Assembly (NCBI RefSeq): GCF_001956915.1
Contig: NZ_MLJO01000003.1
Coordinates: 248,001-312,000 of the forward strand
Reading direction: 5' to 3'
Source of the DNA: Intrasporangium flavum
GTDB lineage: Bacteria; Actinomycetota; Actinomycetes; Actinomycetales; Dermatophilaceae
DNA: 64,000 nucleotides
The position numbers and the translations under genes were made by a program. The notes beneath the pieces were generated by a model that worked only from the letters and a program-made list of their open reading frames with translations, was not told the origin of the DNA and did no database searches. Shown in pieces: positions 42,274-50,607 of the stretch (the first letter of the stretch is position 1; the number at the start of each line of letters is the position of its first letter).

Positions 42274-43512
42274 TCAGGTGACGGGCGATCCGACGAACGC
42301 GCGGCGGTGCGCCGTGATCGCCTCGAGCAGGACGAGCTCGCGGCCCTGGGCGTCGGGCTCGGCGGTGCCGTGCACGAGCCGGGAGCGCAGCAGCGCAAGG
42401 TCGCTCGCGCTGTCCTGGAACGCCTCCATCGAGCGCTTCGCCGGCCGGCCACCGGTCTGGCGTGCCCACTGCCGCGCGGCCCGGCGCAGCCGCAGCTGCG
42501 AGAGCATCGTGACCTCGGCGTGGGTGAGCCAGCCGGCGTCTGCGTAGGGCGAGAGGTAGCGGCCGATGAGCCGGCCCTCGCGGCGCCGCAGCCAGACGAG
42601 GAAGCCGACGAACGCGAGGAAGAGCGGCACCTGGTAGGTGGCGTAGGCCTCGAAGAAGCCCTCCATCCCGGCGAGCGCCGACAGGTTCCACAGTCCGTGC
42701 AGCAGCATGGCGCAGAGCCAGCCGCCGACGACGGCGAGGACCCGGACGGCCGGGCGGCGGGCCGACACGGCGATGCCGATGCCGATGCCGGTGAGCGAGG
42801 TGAAGAGCGGGTGCCCGAACGGGCCCATCAGCCCGCGCACGAGGAAGGTGGCCGTGAGGCCCTCGCTGCCGTACTCGTTGTAGGCCTGGCCGAGGTAGAG
42901 GATGTTCTCGCTGAAGGCGAAGCCGGCGCCGATGAGCCCGGCGTAGACGATGCCGTCGATGATGCCGTCGAACTCGCGGCGCCGGAACAGGTAGATGAGC
43001 AGGATGCCGAGGCCCTTGAGGGTCTCCTCGACGACCGGCGCGAGGTACACGGCGCCGGTGGCGAGCGGGTCGGTCCACCGGGCCTCGACGAGGATCTTGA
43101 GGCCGAACGTGTTGAGGAAGTAGGCCCCGACGACGGCCACGAGCGCGCCCCAGAGGAACGCGAACACGAGGTAGCGCGTCGGCTCGGCCTCGTAGCGGTC
43201 GAGCCACAGGTAGGTCGGCACGATGACGAAGAGCGGGACGATCGCCATGAGCGCCGAGGTGACGATGACCTGCGCCGTGAGCCGCTCGCCGAGGATGCCG
43301 AGCAGCACGAGCAGGCACACGAGGAAGACCGAGGCCACGACGCCGATCGTCAGCAGCGAGCGCAGGACCGGACGCCGGGTCGGGTTGCGGGCCCCGCTCC
43401 ACTGCGTCGCCTCGCTCGAGCCCGGCGCCCTCGAGCCCGGCCCGCTCGAGCCCGGTCCGGTCGAGCCCGGCCCCGGGCCCGCCTGCCCCGTCGTCACGTC
43501 CCCTGAGGTCAT
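42274..43512 (-). CDS. prsW: PrsW-family intramembrane metalloprotease
   Basis: 412 residues. After a Gly/Pro/Ser-rich N-terminal tail with imperfect five-residue repeats (GPGST, GPGSS, GPGSR, APGSS), about nine hydrophobic helices follow. The motifs of the CPBP/PrsW superfamily are present: E-E-x-x-K in LAPVVEETLKGLG, the F-S-E-N segment GAGFAFSENILYLG, and two later His-containing helices (GPFGHPLFTSLTG, LLHGLWNLSAL). The C-terminal tail is long and cytoplasmic. PrsW-type proteases cut membrane anti-sigma factors in some bacteria; the substrate here is unknown. Confidence 0.93.
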   Translation of the reverse strand: MTSGDVTTGQAGPGPGSTGPGSSGPGSRAPGSSEATQWSGARNPTRRPVLRSLLTIGVVASVFLVCLLVLLGILGERLTAQVIVTSALMAIVPLFVIVPTYLWLDRYEAEPTRYLVFAFLWGALVAVVGAYFLNTFGLKILVEARWTDPLATGAVYLAPVVEETLKGLGILLIYLFRRREFDGIIDGIVYAGLIGAGFAFSENILYLGQAYNEYGSEGLTATFLVRGLMGPFGHPLFTSLTGIGIGIAVSARRPAVRVLAVVGGWLCAMLLHGLWNLSALAGMEGFFEAYATYQVPLFLAFVGFLVWLRRREGRLIGRYLSPYADAGWLTHAEVTMLSQLRLRRAARQWARQTGGRPAKRSMEAFQDSASDLALLRSRLVHGTAEPDAQGRELVLLEAITAHRRAFVGSPVT

Positions 43513-43584
43513 GGCCGAAGGCTAGTGCAGGGCCCGACGCGGGTGCTGGTGCCGACACCGCCGTGGGCCCGTGCGCCCAGCCTC

Positions 43585-43590
43585 TATGGT
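43585..43590 (+). promoter_or_regulatory. -10 hexamer TATGGT of orn, likely leaderless
   Basis: TATGGT is followed by 6 nt and the GTG start at 43597; no ribosome site is visible. Confidence 0.6.
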
Positions 43591-43596
43591 GGTCCG

Positions 43597-44220
43597 GTGA
43601 GCGAGACGAACCACCGCGCCATCGCGGACCGCATCATCTGGGTGGACTGCGAGATGACCGGGCTGTCCCTGCAGTCGGATGCCCTCGTCGAGGTGGCGGC
43701 CCTCGTCACGGACTTCGAGCTGAACCAGCTCGGTGGGGGCGTCGACGTCGTGATCCGCCCGCCCGACGAGTCGCTGGCCCAGATGGACGACTTCGTCCGC
43801 GACATGCACACGACCTCCGGCCTCATCGACGAGCTCGCGGCCGGCGTCACGATCAAGCAGGCCGAGGACCTCGTCCTCGACTACGTGCGCACCTTCGTAC
43901 CCGAGCCGCGCAAGGCCCCGCTCGGCGGCAACACCGTGGCCACCGACCGTGGCTTCCTGGCCCGCGACATGCCCGAGCTCGAGCAGTACATGCACTACCG
44001 GATCATCGACGTCAGCTCGATCAAGGAGCTGTCCCGGCGCTGGTACCCGCGCGTCTACTTCAACGCCCCGAAGAAGTCGGGCGGGCACCGCGCCCTCGCC
44101 GACATCCGCGAGTCCATCGCCGAGCTGCGCTACTACCGCCAGGCGGTGTTCGTCCCGCAGCCCGGGCCCGACAGCGCGACGGCGAAGGCGCTCGCGCAGC
44201 CGCACGTCATCGAGCACTGA
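43597..44220 (+). CDS. orn: Oligoribonuclease
   Basis: 207 residues from a GTG. DEDDh exonuclease residues are visible: Asp and Glu in IWVDCEMTGL, Asp in DRGFLARDMPEL, and the His/Asp pair in GGHRALADIRESIAELRYYR. It degrades 2-5 nt RNA fragments and pGpG to mononucleotides. The ordering orn then tRNA-His is common in related actinobacteria. Start choice is supported by the -10 element 6 nt upstream. Confidence 0.97.
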   Translation: MSETNHRAIADRIIWVDCEMTGLSLQSDALVEVAALVTDFELNQLGGGVDVVIRPPDESLAQMDDFVRDMHTTSGLIDELAAGVTIKQAEDLVLDYVRTFVPEPRKAPLGGNTVATDRGFLARDMPELEQYMHYRIIDVSSIKELSRRWYPRVYFNAPKKSGGHRALADIRESIAELRYYRQAVFVPQPGPDSATAKALAQPHVIEH

Positions 44221-44342
44221 CGCCCGTCGCCGCCTGCTCGCGAGCGGCTGCGAGGGTGGTCACGAGCACCCCTTGGGGCCGTGTACGATTGGCGTCGCTG
44301 TCCCACGACGCCGAGCCCTCGGGCCCGGCTCGCGGCATGCAT

Positions 44343-44419
44343 GGTGGGTGTAGCTCAGCTGGTAGAGCACCTGGTTGTGGTCCAGGTGGCCGCGGGTTCA
44401 AGTCCCGTCACTCACCCCA
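44343..44419 (+). tRNA. tRNA-His (anticodon GTG)
   Basis: 77 nt including the extra 5' G at -1 that pairs with C73, and an encoded CCA. Acceptor GTGGGTG pairs with CACTCAC; anticodon loop TTGTGGT; T-loop TTCAAGT. Confidence 0.96.
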
Positions 44420-44433
44420 TGTGCTCCGGCACG

Positions 44434-44469
44434 GACGAGGGCCCCGCACATCGGTGCGGGGCCCTCGTC
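44434..44469 (+). terminator. Terminator after tRNA-His
   Basis: Perfect 16-bp inverted repeat (44434-44449 with 44454-44469) around an ATCG loop, 15 nt after the tRNA. It may also stop the convergent gene ending at 44497. Confidence 0.85.
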
Positions 44470-44496
44470 GTCTCCCGGAGACGTGGGTCGCGACCG

Positions 44497-44943
44497 TCAG
44501 CGGCCGCACAGCCGTCGCAGGGCCGTGAGGTCGTCGCGGACCATCGCGGCGATGTCGGCGCGGCGCTGCGCCTGCTCGCCCGCGCCCGTCGCCGCGACGG
44601 CGACGCGGTAGGCCGCGAGGTCGTCGGCGAGGTTCTGGACACGCTCGCGCACGTCGTCGGACGTCGTCGACCGGGCGATCACCGCGGCTCGTCCGCGGGC
44701 CCCGGCCACGGCGTCGGGTGTCGTTCCGGGTGCCGTCACGCCGGCGGCGGCGGTGAGGACGGTGCCCATCGAGGCGCAGTCGCGGACGATCGAGGAGACC
44801 GGCGGGGGGCCGCTGCTCGAGGCCGTGCCGGCGTCGCGGGTCGCGCCGTTGGCCACCAGGGCCGTCGTGACGGCGACGCCGAGGGCGAGGACGGCACCGG
44901 CCACGGGGTGGCGACGCCGCAGGGGTCGTGCTGTCGGGCTCAT
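44497..44943 (-). CDS. Small secreted or anchored helical protein, function unknown
   Basis: 148 residues. A basic N-terminus (RPLRRRRHP region) precedes a hydrophobic segment (VAGAVLALGVAVTTALVANGA), a signal peptide or single membrane anchor. The mature part is Ala/Arg-rich and helical with two Cys (RDCASMG near residue 56 and RRLCGR at the end) that could form a disulfide. No known domain is recognised. Its ATG overlaps the stop of the secreted beta-helix protein gene (ATGA), so the two are probably made together and may interact outside the membrane. Confidence 0.78.
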   Translation of the reverse strand: MSPTARPLRRRHPVAGAVLALGVAVTTALVANGATRDAGTASSSGPPPVSSIVRDCASMGTVLTAAAGVTAPGTTPDAVAGARGRAAVIARSTTSDDVRERVQNLADDLAAYRVAVAATGAGEQAQRRADIAAMVRDDLTALRRLCGR

Positions 44944-46418
44944 GGCGTGCCCCCCGTCGGGGTCGTGGGCTGGTACTCGTAGGCGCCGCGGTCGTCGTAG
45001 GTACGGACGCCGATGCCGGTGTCGGCGGTGGCCGGGTCGTCGACGCGGGGGCGTCCGGCGGCGTCGGTCGCGGGCTGGCCCGGTGCGCTCGAGTCCGCCG
45101 AGTCGATGGCGGGCGAACCCGCCTGCAGAGTGAGGTCTCCCCCGGCCGGGTTGGTCAGCCGCGGGTCGGCCTGCAGGCCCCGGTCCTCCTGGCCGCTCGC
45201 CGCCTGGAAGGCCGACAGGGAGGTGTAGGACGTCGAGCCCCACACCAGCATCGTGCCGGCGGTGCTGAGGTTGACGAGGTCGGAGTCGACGGTCGTGCCC
45301 AGCTGCGACGTGGCGTCGACGCGGATGTTGCCGCGCGTCCTCGGGCACTTGAACGTCCCGCCGGCGCCGTCCGGGCACCCGATGGCGTTGTCGACGGCGA
45401 CGTTGTCGGCGATGGTGAACCCGGTCGGGGTGCCGGAGGCGACGCCCTCGAGGTTGATGCCGGCGGAGACGTTGCCGTACACGGTGTTGCCGACGACGGA
45501 GCTGCCGGTGACGCCGAAGTCGTCGATCCCGTGGTCGCCGGTCAGGCACCCGTCCGTGTTGCCGGTCGGCGGATGGCTGCAGTTGCTCTGCACCGTCGAG
45601 GTGAAGCCCATGTTGTGGTAGCTGACGTTGTCGACGATCGTGTTGCCGTCACCGCCCGGGTAGGACTGGATGCCCGAGTCCTCGTTGTCGTGGACCCGGT
45701 TGCCCTTGACGAGGTTGCCCGGCGCCCGCAGGTCGATGCCGACGGCGTTGCGCACGTAGCCGTAGGCGTTCCACGAGATCTCGTTGCCGACGAGCTGGTT
45801 GCCGGTGGAGCCGTTGGTGAGGAAGATGCCCGACGCCGAGTTGTCGGTCACGAGGTTGCCGCTGACGCTCGAGCCGGTCATCGCGTTGAGGTACATCCCG
45901 TAGGCCGTGGACCCCGACACGCGCAGCCCGGAGGTGCGCACCGTGTTGCCGGTGAGCGTCACGCCCGTGGCGTTGTAGACGTAGATGCCGTCCCTCGGCG
46001 AGCCCTGGATCGTGAAGCCCGACACCGTGATCCAGCTCTGGTTGGAGATGGTGAAGCCGTGCTTGGCCCCGGAGATCGTCACCGAGGCGCCGGGCGCCGG
46101 CCGGAAGACGATGGGCGAGCCGGAGGTGCCCGAGTGCCACGGGAAGACCTCGTCGGCGTACGTGCCGCTCGACACGAGCACCGTCTGGCCGGCGACGGCG
46201 ACCTTGGCGGCCTTCGCGATGGTGCAGTACGGGACGCTCGCGGTGCCGGTGCCCGCGTCGGAGCAGCCCGCGCCGCCGACGTAGAGGGTCGTGACGGCGC
46301 CTTCGGCCGGGTCGAGCGGTAGCGCCGCCAGGCCGAGCGCGACGCCGAGGACGCCCGTGGCGAAAGCCACCTTGCCTCTGGCCGATGAGCCGGTGCCGTG
46401 AGCGCTTGCAGCTGCCAT
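44940..46418 (-). CDS. Secreted right-handed parallel beta-helix protein
   Basis: 492 residues with an N-terminal signal peptide (VAFATGVLGVALGLAALPLDPAEGA). The body consists of NosD/pectate-lyase-like coils: repeated patterns such as GFTISNQSWITVSGFTIQG, DGIYVYNATGVTLTGNTV, GMYLNAMTGSSVSGNLVTDN and GINLEGVASG. The start VGGAGCSDAGTGTASVPYCTIAKAA is typical of DUF1565-type beta-helix proteins. Catalytic residues of known polysaccharide lyases cannot be assigned by eye, so it may be a lyase, an epimerase or a binding protein. Location beside a sugar-import locus suggests a glycan substrate. Confidence 0.88.
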   Translation of the reverse strand: MAAASAHGTGSSARGKVAFATGVLGVALGLAALPLDPAEGAVTTLYVGGAGCSDAGTGTASVPYCTIAKAAKVAVAGQTVLVSSGTYADEVFPWHSGTSGSPIVFRPAPGASVTISGAKHGFTISNQSWITVSGFTIQGSPRDGIYVYNATGVTLTGNTVRTSGLRVSGSTAYGMYLNAMTGSSVSGNLVTDNSASGIFLTNGSTGNQLVGNEISWNAYGYVRNAVGIDLRAPGNLVKGNRVHDNEDSGIQSYPGGDGNTIVDNVSYHNMGFTSTVQSNCSHPPTGNTDGCLTGDHGIDDFGVTGSSVVGNTVYGNVSAGINLEGVASGTPTGFTIADNVAVDNAIGCPDGAGGTFKCPRTRGNIRVDATSQLGTTVDSDLVNLSTAGTMLVWGSTSYTSLSAFQAASGQEDRGLQADPRLTNPAGGDLTLQAGSPAIDSADSSAPGQPATDAAGRPRVDDPATADTGIGVRTYDDRGAYEYQPTTPTGGTP

Positions 46419-46465
46419 CGCCGGATCCCCGTTCCCGCGCGTCGTTCGTTCTGGCGCCTCGAGTG

Positions 46466-46492
46466 TGGTCGCGAGGCCCTCTCGCGACCACG
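46466..46492. promoter_or_regulatory. 11-bp perfect inverted repeat upstream of the beta-helix gene
   Basis: GTGGTCGCGAG (46466-46476) and CTCGCGACCAC (46482-46492) around GCCCT. It is 48 bp before the beta-helix ATG and 87 bp after the gntR stop, so it may be the gntR terminator or part of the beta-helix leader. Confidence 0.5.
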
Positions 46493-46512
46493 GCCGCGCG
46501 GCCGAGGAGGAC

Positions 46513-46530
46513 GTACGTCAGCTGATGTAC
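46513..46530. promoter_or_regulatory. Near-perfect 18-bp palindrome upstream of the beta-helix gene
   Basis: GTACGTCAGCTGATGTAC, symmetric at 16 of 18 positions, in the gntR to beta-helix interval. Its form suits a dimeric regulator. Confidence 0.45.
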
Positions 46531-46579
46531 TCCCCCGCCGCGGAGCGCCGGGGTCGGACGCCGGAGTCGGACGCCGTGG

Positions 46580-47299
46580 TCAGGCGCCGCGGAAGAGGTC
46601 GGCCTCGAAGCGGTAGGCGTCGCCGCGGTAGGTGTTGCGGCCGACGAGCACGGGCGTGCCCGCCGAGGTGTAGGCGACCTCGTCGCCGACGAGGACGGCG
46701 GCCCCGACGCGGGTGCCGAGCAGCGCCGCCGTGTCGGCGTCGGCGACGTCGGCCATGAGCGTGTACGCGCTGCGGTGGATCGTGACGCCGCACCGCTCGC
46801 GAAGCTGCTCGTAGAGGGAGGCGTCGGTGAGGTCGGCCGTGGCGAGTGCCGCGGCGCGCTGCTCGGGCAGCACGACGACGTCGAAGCAGACCGGTGTGCC
46901 GTCCATCCCCCGCAACCGGTCGATCTCGATGACCGGCGACGCCGGGGCGATGTGCAGCTTGCCGGCCTCCTCGAGCGTCGCGGCCCGGACCTGCTGGCGC
47001 AGCACCTTCGCGGTGGGCGTCAGGCCCCGGGCGCGGGCCATCTCGGTGAAGGACTGGAGCGTGCTCGGCGGCTCGCCGACGACCTGGCGCGGGACGAACC
47101 AGCCGCGCTGGGCCGAGCGCTGGAGGGCGCCGTCGGCCTCGAGGCGCGAGAGGGCCTGGCGGAGCGTCGCCCGGCTGACACCGAGCTCGGCGGCGAGGTC
47201 GCGCTCGCCGGGCAGCCGGGCGCCGGCGGCGAACCGGCCGACCGTGAGGTCGTGCCGCAGCTGCTCGTACGCCTGGTCCGGGGCGCGGGAGGTCGTCAC
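46580..47299 (-). CDS. GntR-family regulator with UTRA ligand domain (HutC/DasR-like)
   Basis: 239 residues from a GTG. N-terminal winged helix: AYEQLRHDLTVGRFAAGARLPGERDLAAELGVSRATLRQALSRLEADGALQRSAQRGWFV. A UTRA domain follows (PVIEIDRLRGMDGTPVCFDVVVLPEQRAA; GDEVAYTSAGTPVLVGRNTYRGDAYRFEADL). HutC/DasR-type proteins sense sugar phosphates or similar ligands. It is divergent from the sugar ABC operon with 147 bp between, a region full of ACTGG/CCAGT motifs. Control of the import and catabolic genes by an amino-sugar phosphate is inference from the neighbourhood. Confidence 0.93.
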   Translation of the reverse strand: MTTSRAPDQAYEQLRHDLTVGRFAAGARLPGERDLAAELGVSRATLRQALSRLEADGALQRSAQRGWFVPRQVVGEPPSTLQSFTEMARARGLTPTAKVLRQQVRAATLEEAGKLHIAPASPVIEIDRLRGMDGTPVCFDVVVLPEQRAAALATADLTDASLYEQLRERCGVTIHRSAYTLMADVADADTAALLGTRVGAAVLVGDEVAYTSAGTPVLVGRNTYRGDAYRFEADLFRGA

Positions 47300-47305
47300 G
47301 CCGCG

Positions 47306-47387
47306 AACTGTACCAGTTTCACATCGTGAGCAACCAGATATACCAACTGGTTTTAACTGGACTAACTGGATCATTCGCGTCTACGCT
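47306..47387. promoter_or_regulatory. GntR operator region and promoter of the sugar operon
   Basis: Palindrome AACTG-TAC-CAGTT (47306-47318) lies just upstream of gntR. Three ACTGG direct repeats at 47346, 47356 and 47365, plus an inverted CCAG at 47334, fill an AT-rich stretch on the operon side. TACGCT (47382-47387) is a candidate -10, so the repeats overlap its -35 region. Confidence 0.65.
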
Positions 47388-47400
47388 TCCGAGCCATCGC

Positions 47401-47434
47401 AGCGCCATCTCGACACCAGCGCCATCTCGACACA
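47401..47434 (+). repeat. Two tandem 17-bp repeats in the leader of the sugar operon
   Basis: AGCGCCATCTCGACAC occurs at 47401-47416 and 47418-47433, one base apart, between the likely -10 and the ribosome site of the binding-protein gene. The start site should fall at or before the first copy. Confidence 0.75.
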
Positions 47435-47446
47435 ACGGAGTGAAAG

Positions 47447-48802
47447 ATGATCGTCCACCGAGCACGCGTCGTCCGCACGTTCGCCGTCGCCGCCGCCCTG
47501 GGCGCGGCCGTGGCCGGCTGCACACCCGGCACCGGCGGCTCCGGCCCCAGCGCCGCACCGAGCGCCGTCTCGACCGACGTCGCCGCCGCCGGCAAGGTCA
47601 CCCTCAAGCTCACCGACTTCTGGGGCTCGGCCGAAGGGAAGTGGATCGACCGCGTCGTCGCCGACTTCGAGAAGAAGCACCCCAACGTGACGATCAAGCG
47701 CACGTCCGAGGACTGGGGCCAGCTCAACTCGACCCTCAACCTCCAGCTGCAGGACGACGGCGGCCCCGACATCGCGAGCGCCAACAACGGCTGGCAGTCG
47801 CTCGGCACCCTGGCCAAGGGCCACCTGGTGCTCAACCTCGACGCCTACGCCAAGGCCTACGGCTGGGACTCGCGCGTGCCCACGACGATCGCCCGGCAGA
47901 ACAAGTTCACGACCGACGTCGCGACGATGGGCTCCGGGTCGTGGTTCGCCACCCCGATGGCCCGCACCTCGCTCATCGGCCTCTACTACAACGCCGACAA
48001 GCTGGACAAGCTCGGGCTGCAGCCGCCGAAGACCCTCGCCGAGCTCGAGGCCGCGGCGGCCCGGGCCAAGGCTGCCGGCGAGGTGCCCTTCGAGTACGGC
48101 AGCCTCGACGGGTCGACCTCCGCCCTCCTCGGGGTCCAGGCGGTGCTCGCCGACAAGGGCAAGCTCAACGACTACATCTACGACTCCCCGTCGGTGAAGG
48201 CCGGCGACGTCGCGATGACCCAGGCCGTCCAGACGGTCAAGAAGTGGGCCGACGCCGGCTACTACCCGAAGAACTTCGCCGGCATCGACTACCAGACCGC
48301 CGTGTCGAAGTTCGTCGGCGGCGAGGGCGTCTTCCGCTGGGAGTACACCGGCTCGCTCGGCCTCGACGCCACCCAGCAGAAGCACTTCGGCTACGTCCAG
48401 CTGCCGCAGTCCAGCGGGACCGCCAGCGTCGGCGTCGGTGCGGCGCCCGGGGCGATGGTCGTGTCGGCCAAGTGCGCCCACCCCGACGTCGCCGCCGCCT
48501 TCCTCGACTACCTCATGTCGCCGGAGGCCGCCCAGGCCGCGGCCGACCTCGGCCTCGTGCCCGCCCTGTCCGAGGACGTCAGCGTGGCCAAGGACTCGAT
48601 GAGCCTGAGCGGGGAGTCCGCCGGCGCCGCCGCCCTCGACGGCGACGACGGCTACGTCCCCTACTTCGACTGGTCCAGCCCCACGATGCTCGACACGCTC
48701 GGCCAGAACCTCCAGCTCGTCTACGCCGGCAAGATGACGCCCGCCGACTACACCAAGGCGGTCGACGCCGACCGCGACGCCTTCCTCGCGGGCAAGGGCT
48801 GA
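47447..48802 (+). CDS. Sugar ABC transporter substrate-binding lipoprotein (family 1)
   Basis: 451 residues, ATG with GGAG upstream. Lipoprotein signal: AAALGAAVAGCTPG, Cys near residue 24. The mature protein has the extracellular solute-binding family 1 pattern (VTLKLTDFWGSAEGKWIDRVVADFEKKHPNV; LIGLYYNADKLDKLGLQPPKTLAELEAAA; DYLMSPEAAQAAADLGLVPA). It is the first gene of the operon and delivers an oligosaccharide or glycoside to the two permeases. No ATPase gene is encoded in the locus, so a shared MsiK-type ATPase elsewhere is likely. Confidence 0.94.
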   Translation: MIVHRARVVRTFAVAAALGAAVAGCTPGTGGSGPSAAPSAVSTDVAAAGKVTLKLTDFWGSAEGKWIDRVVADFEKKHPNVTIKRTSEDWGQLNSTLNLQLQDDGGPDIASANNGWQSLGTLAKGHLVLNLDAYAKAYGWDSRVPTTIARQNKFTTDVATMGSGSWFATPMARTSLIGLYYNADKLDKLGLQPPKTLAELEAAAARAKAAGEVPFEYGSLDGSTSALLGVQAVLADKGKLNDYIYDSPSVKAGDVAMTQAVQTVKKWADAGYYPKNFAGIDYQTAVSKFVGGEGVFRWEYTGSLGLDATQQKHFGYVQLPQSSGTASVGVGAAPGAMVVSAKCAHPDVAAAFLDYLMSPEAAQAAADLGLVPALSEDVSVAKDSMSLSGESAGAAALDGDDGYVPYFDWSSPTMLDTLGQNLQLVYAGKMTPADYTKAVDADRDAFLAGKG

Positions 48803-48804
48803 GC

Positions 48805-49725
48805 GTGCCCTCCGCCCGACCGGTGTCGACCGCACCGCCCGTCCGGCTGCGGCGCCGCTCCCCGCGGCGCCGCACCCGGTGGGTCGGCCTCGGCTTCGCC
48901 GCGCTGCCGCTGGCGCTCTACGCCCTCGTCGTCATCGTGCCGCTCGCCCAGTCGGTCCAGTACTCGTTCTTCAGGTGGGACGGCGTCAGCGTCGCGACGT
49001 GGGTCGGTCTCGACAACTACGTCGAGTTCCTCACCGACCCCGTGCTCCGCTCGACCTTCAGCCACGTGCTCGTGCTCATCTGCTTCTTCTCGCTGCTGCC
49101 GATCGCCCTCGGGCTGCTCTCGGCGGCGATGCTGACCCGCTCCAAGCAGCCGGGGATGGCGGTCTTCCGGTGGATCTTCTTCCTGCCGCAGGTCATGACG
49201 AGCGTCGTCATCGCCCTCGTCTTCAAGCGGATCTACGCCCCGGACGGGCCCCTCAACTCCCTGCTCGAGGCCCTGGGCCTCGACGCCCTGACCCGCACCT
49301 GGCTCGCCGACTTCACGTGGGCCCTGCCGGCGCTCGGGCTCATCGGCACCTGGGTGACGTTCGGCTTCTGCATGGTCCTGTTCATCTCCGGCACGTCCGC
49401 GATCGCGCCGGAGCTCTACGAGGCGGCACGCGTCGACGGCGCCGGACCGGTGCGCGAGTTCTTCGCCGTCACGCTGCCCGGGCTGCGCGGCCAGGTCGCC
49501 GTCGCCTTGACGCTGACGATCACCGCCTCGCTGCGCACCTTCGACCTCGTCTGGATCACGACGCACGGCGGCCCCGGCACGTCGACGCTGACCCCTGCGG
49601 TCGCCCTCTACAAGGCGGCCTTCTAGAACCCGCAGGTCGGGCTCGCCGCCGCCATCGGCGTCGTCATGGCCGTGCTGTGCCTCGCCATCGCCGTCGTCAT
49701 CACCCGCATCTCGGAGAGGGACTGA
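48805..49725 (+). pseudogene. Sugar ABC transporter permease (MalF type) interrupted by an in-frame amber codon
   Basis: From the GTG at 48805 the frame runs to TAG at 49624-49626 (273 codons) and then continues open in the same frame to TGA at 49723-49725, one base before the next gene. The part before the stop has the permease landmarks (FFLPQVMTSVVIALVFKRIY; YEAARVDGAGPVREFFAVTLPGL) and ends LYKAAF. After it comes NPQVGLAAAIGVVMAVLCLAIAVVITRISERD, plainly the missing last membrane helix. The usual residue at the stop position is a non-stop codon such as GAG, one substitution away. Loss of function, readthrough or a base-calling error are all possible. Confidence 0.9.
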
Positions 49726-49726
49726 C

Positions 49727-50539
49727 ATGGTCGCGAGGTCCGAACGCGTCATCAACTACGTCGTGCTGGTCGTCATGGCCGTCGTCGTGCTCTTCCCCAT
49801 CGGCTCGTTCGTGCTCGCCGCGCTGAGCCCGGACCGGTCGGGCCGCCCGGTCGGGCTCTCCCAGCTGCAGTGGGGCAACTTCGCGACGGCCTGGCGCGAC
49901 GCCGACTTCTCGCGGGCCATGACGGTCTCGCTCGTCATCGCCGTGTGCGTCGTCGTCGGCCAGGTGCTGCTCGCCCTCCTCGGCGGCTTCGCCTTCGGCG
50001 TGCTCGGCGTCGCGGGCGAGCGGGTCCTCTTCCCGGTGGTCCTGCTCGGCATGATGGTCTCGACCGAGGCGATCATCGTGCCGCTCTACTACCAGTTCCG
50101 GATCCTCGGGCTGACGAACACCTTGCCCGGCATCGTCCTGATCAACCTCGGCATGGGCGTCCCCTTCGGCATCTTCTGGATGCGGGCCGCCTTCCGGGCC
50201 CTGCCGCCCTCGACGTTCGAGTCGGCCGAGCTCGACGGGGCCAGCCCGCTGCAGATGCTCCGCTTCCTCGCCACCCCGATGGTGCGCCCGGCGATCCACA
50301 CGCTCGTGCTGCTCAGCTTCATGTGGACGTGGAACGACTACTTCCTCTCGCTCGTGTTCCTCCACGGCGAGAACCAGACCGCGACCGTCGCCCTCGGCGT
50401 GTTCCAGGGCAAGTACGTCACGCAGATCAACCTCATGGCCGCCGGCGGCCTCGTCGTGGCGGCGCCCGTGCTGCTGCTCTACGTCGTCTTCCAGCGCAAG
50501 TTCATCTCCGGGATGCTCGCAGGGGCGATCAAGGAATGA
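49727..50539 (+). CDS. Sugar ABC transporter permease (MalG type)
   Basis: 270 residues, six hydrophobic helices. The coupling motif reads ESAELDGASPLQMLRFLATPMVRPAIHTL (EAA-type loop), and MWTWNDYFLSLVFL and the C-terminal FQRKFISGMLAGAIKE are typical of family 2 carbohydrate permeases. It starts one base after the extended frame of the preceding permease, consistent with that gene having been full-length. It pairs with it as the membrane channel. Confidence 0.94.
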   Translation: MVARSERVINYVVLVVMAVVVLFPIGSFVLAALSPDRSGRPVGLSQLQWGNFATAWRDADFSRAMTVSLVIAVCVVVGQVLLALLGGFAFGVLGVAGERVLFPVVLLGMMVSTEAIIVPLYYQFRILGLTNTLPGIVLINLGMGVPFGIFWMRAAFRALPPSTFESAELDGASPLQMLRFLATPMVRPAIHTLVLLSFMWTWNDYFLSLVFLHGENQTATVALGVFQGKYVTQINLMAAGGLVVAAPVLLLYVVFQRKFISGMLAGAIKE

Positions 50540-50607
50540 GCCGGGGTGAGCGAGGAGTGACCACGCGTGAGAACCATCCGTCCGACCGACCCGCCCCAGG
50601 GAGAGCC

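Noticed and set aside
48805..49626. Treating the MalF-type permease as a naturally shorter 273-residue protein
   Set aside because: The sequence after the TAG encodes the conserved last helix in the same frame and ends exactly before the next gene.
50536..50607. ATG at 50536 as the start of the NagB-like gene
   Set aside because: It overlaps the permease stop, but the GTG at 50608 has a strong ribosome site and gives the normal family N-terminus; the earlier start remains a minor possibility.
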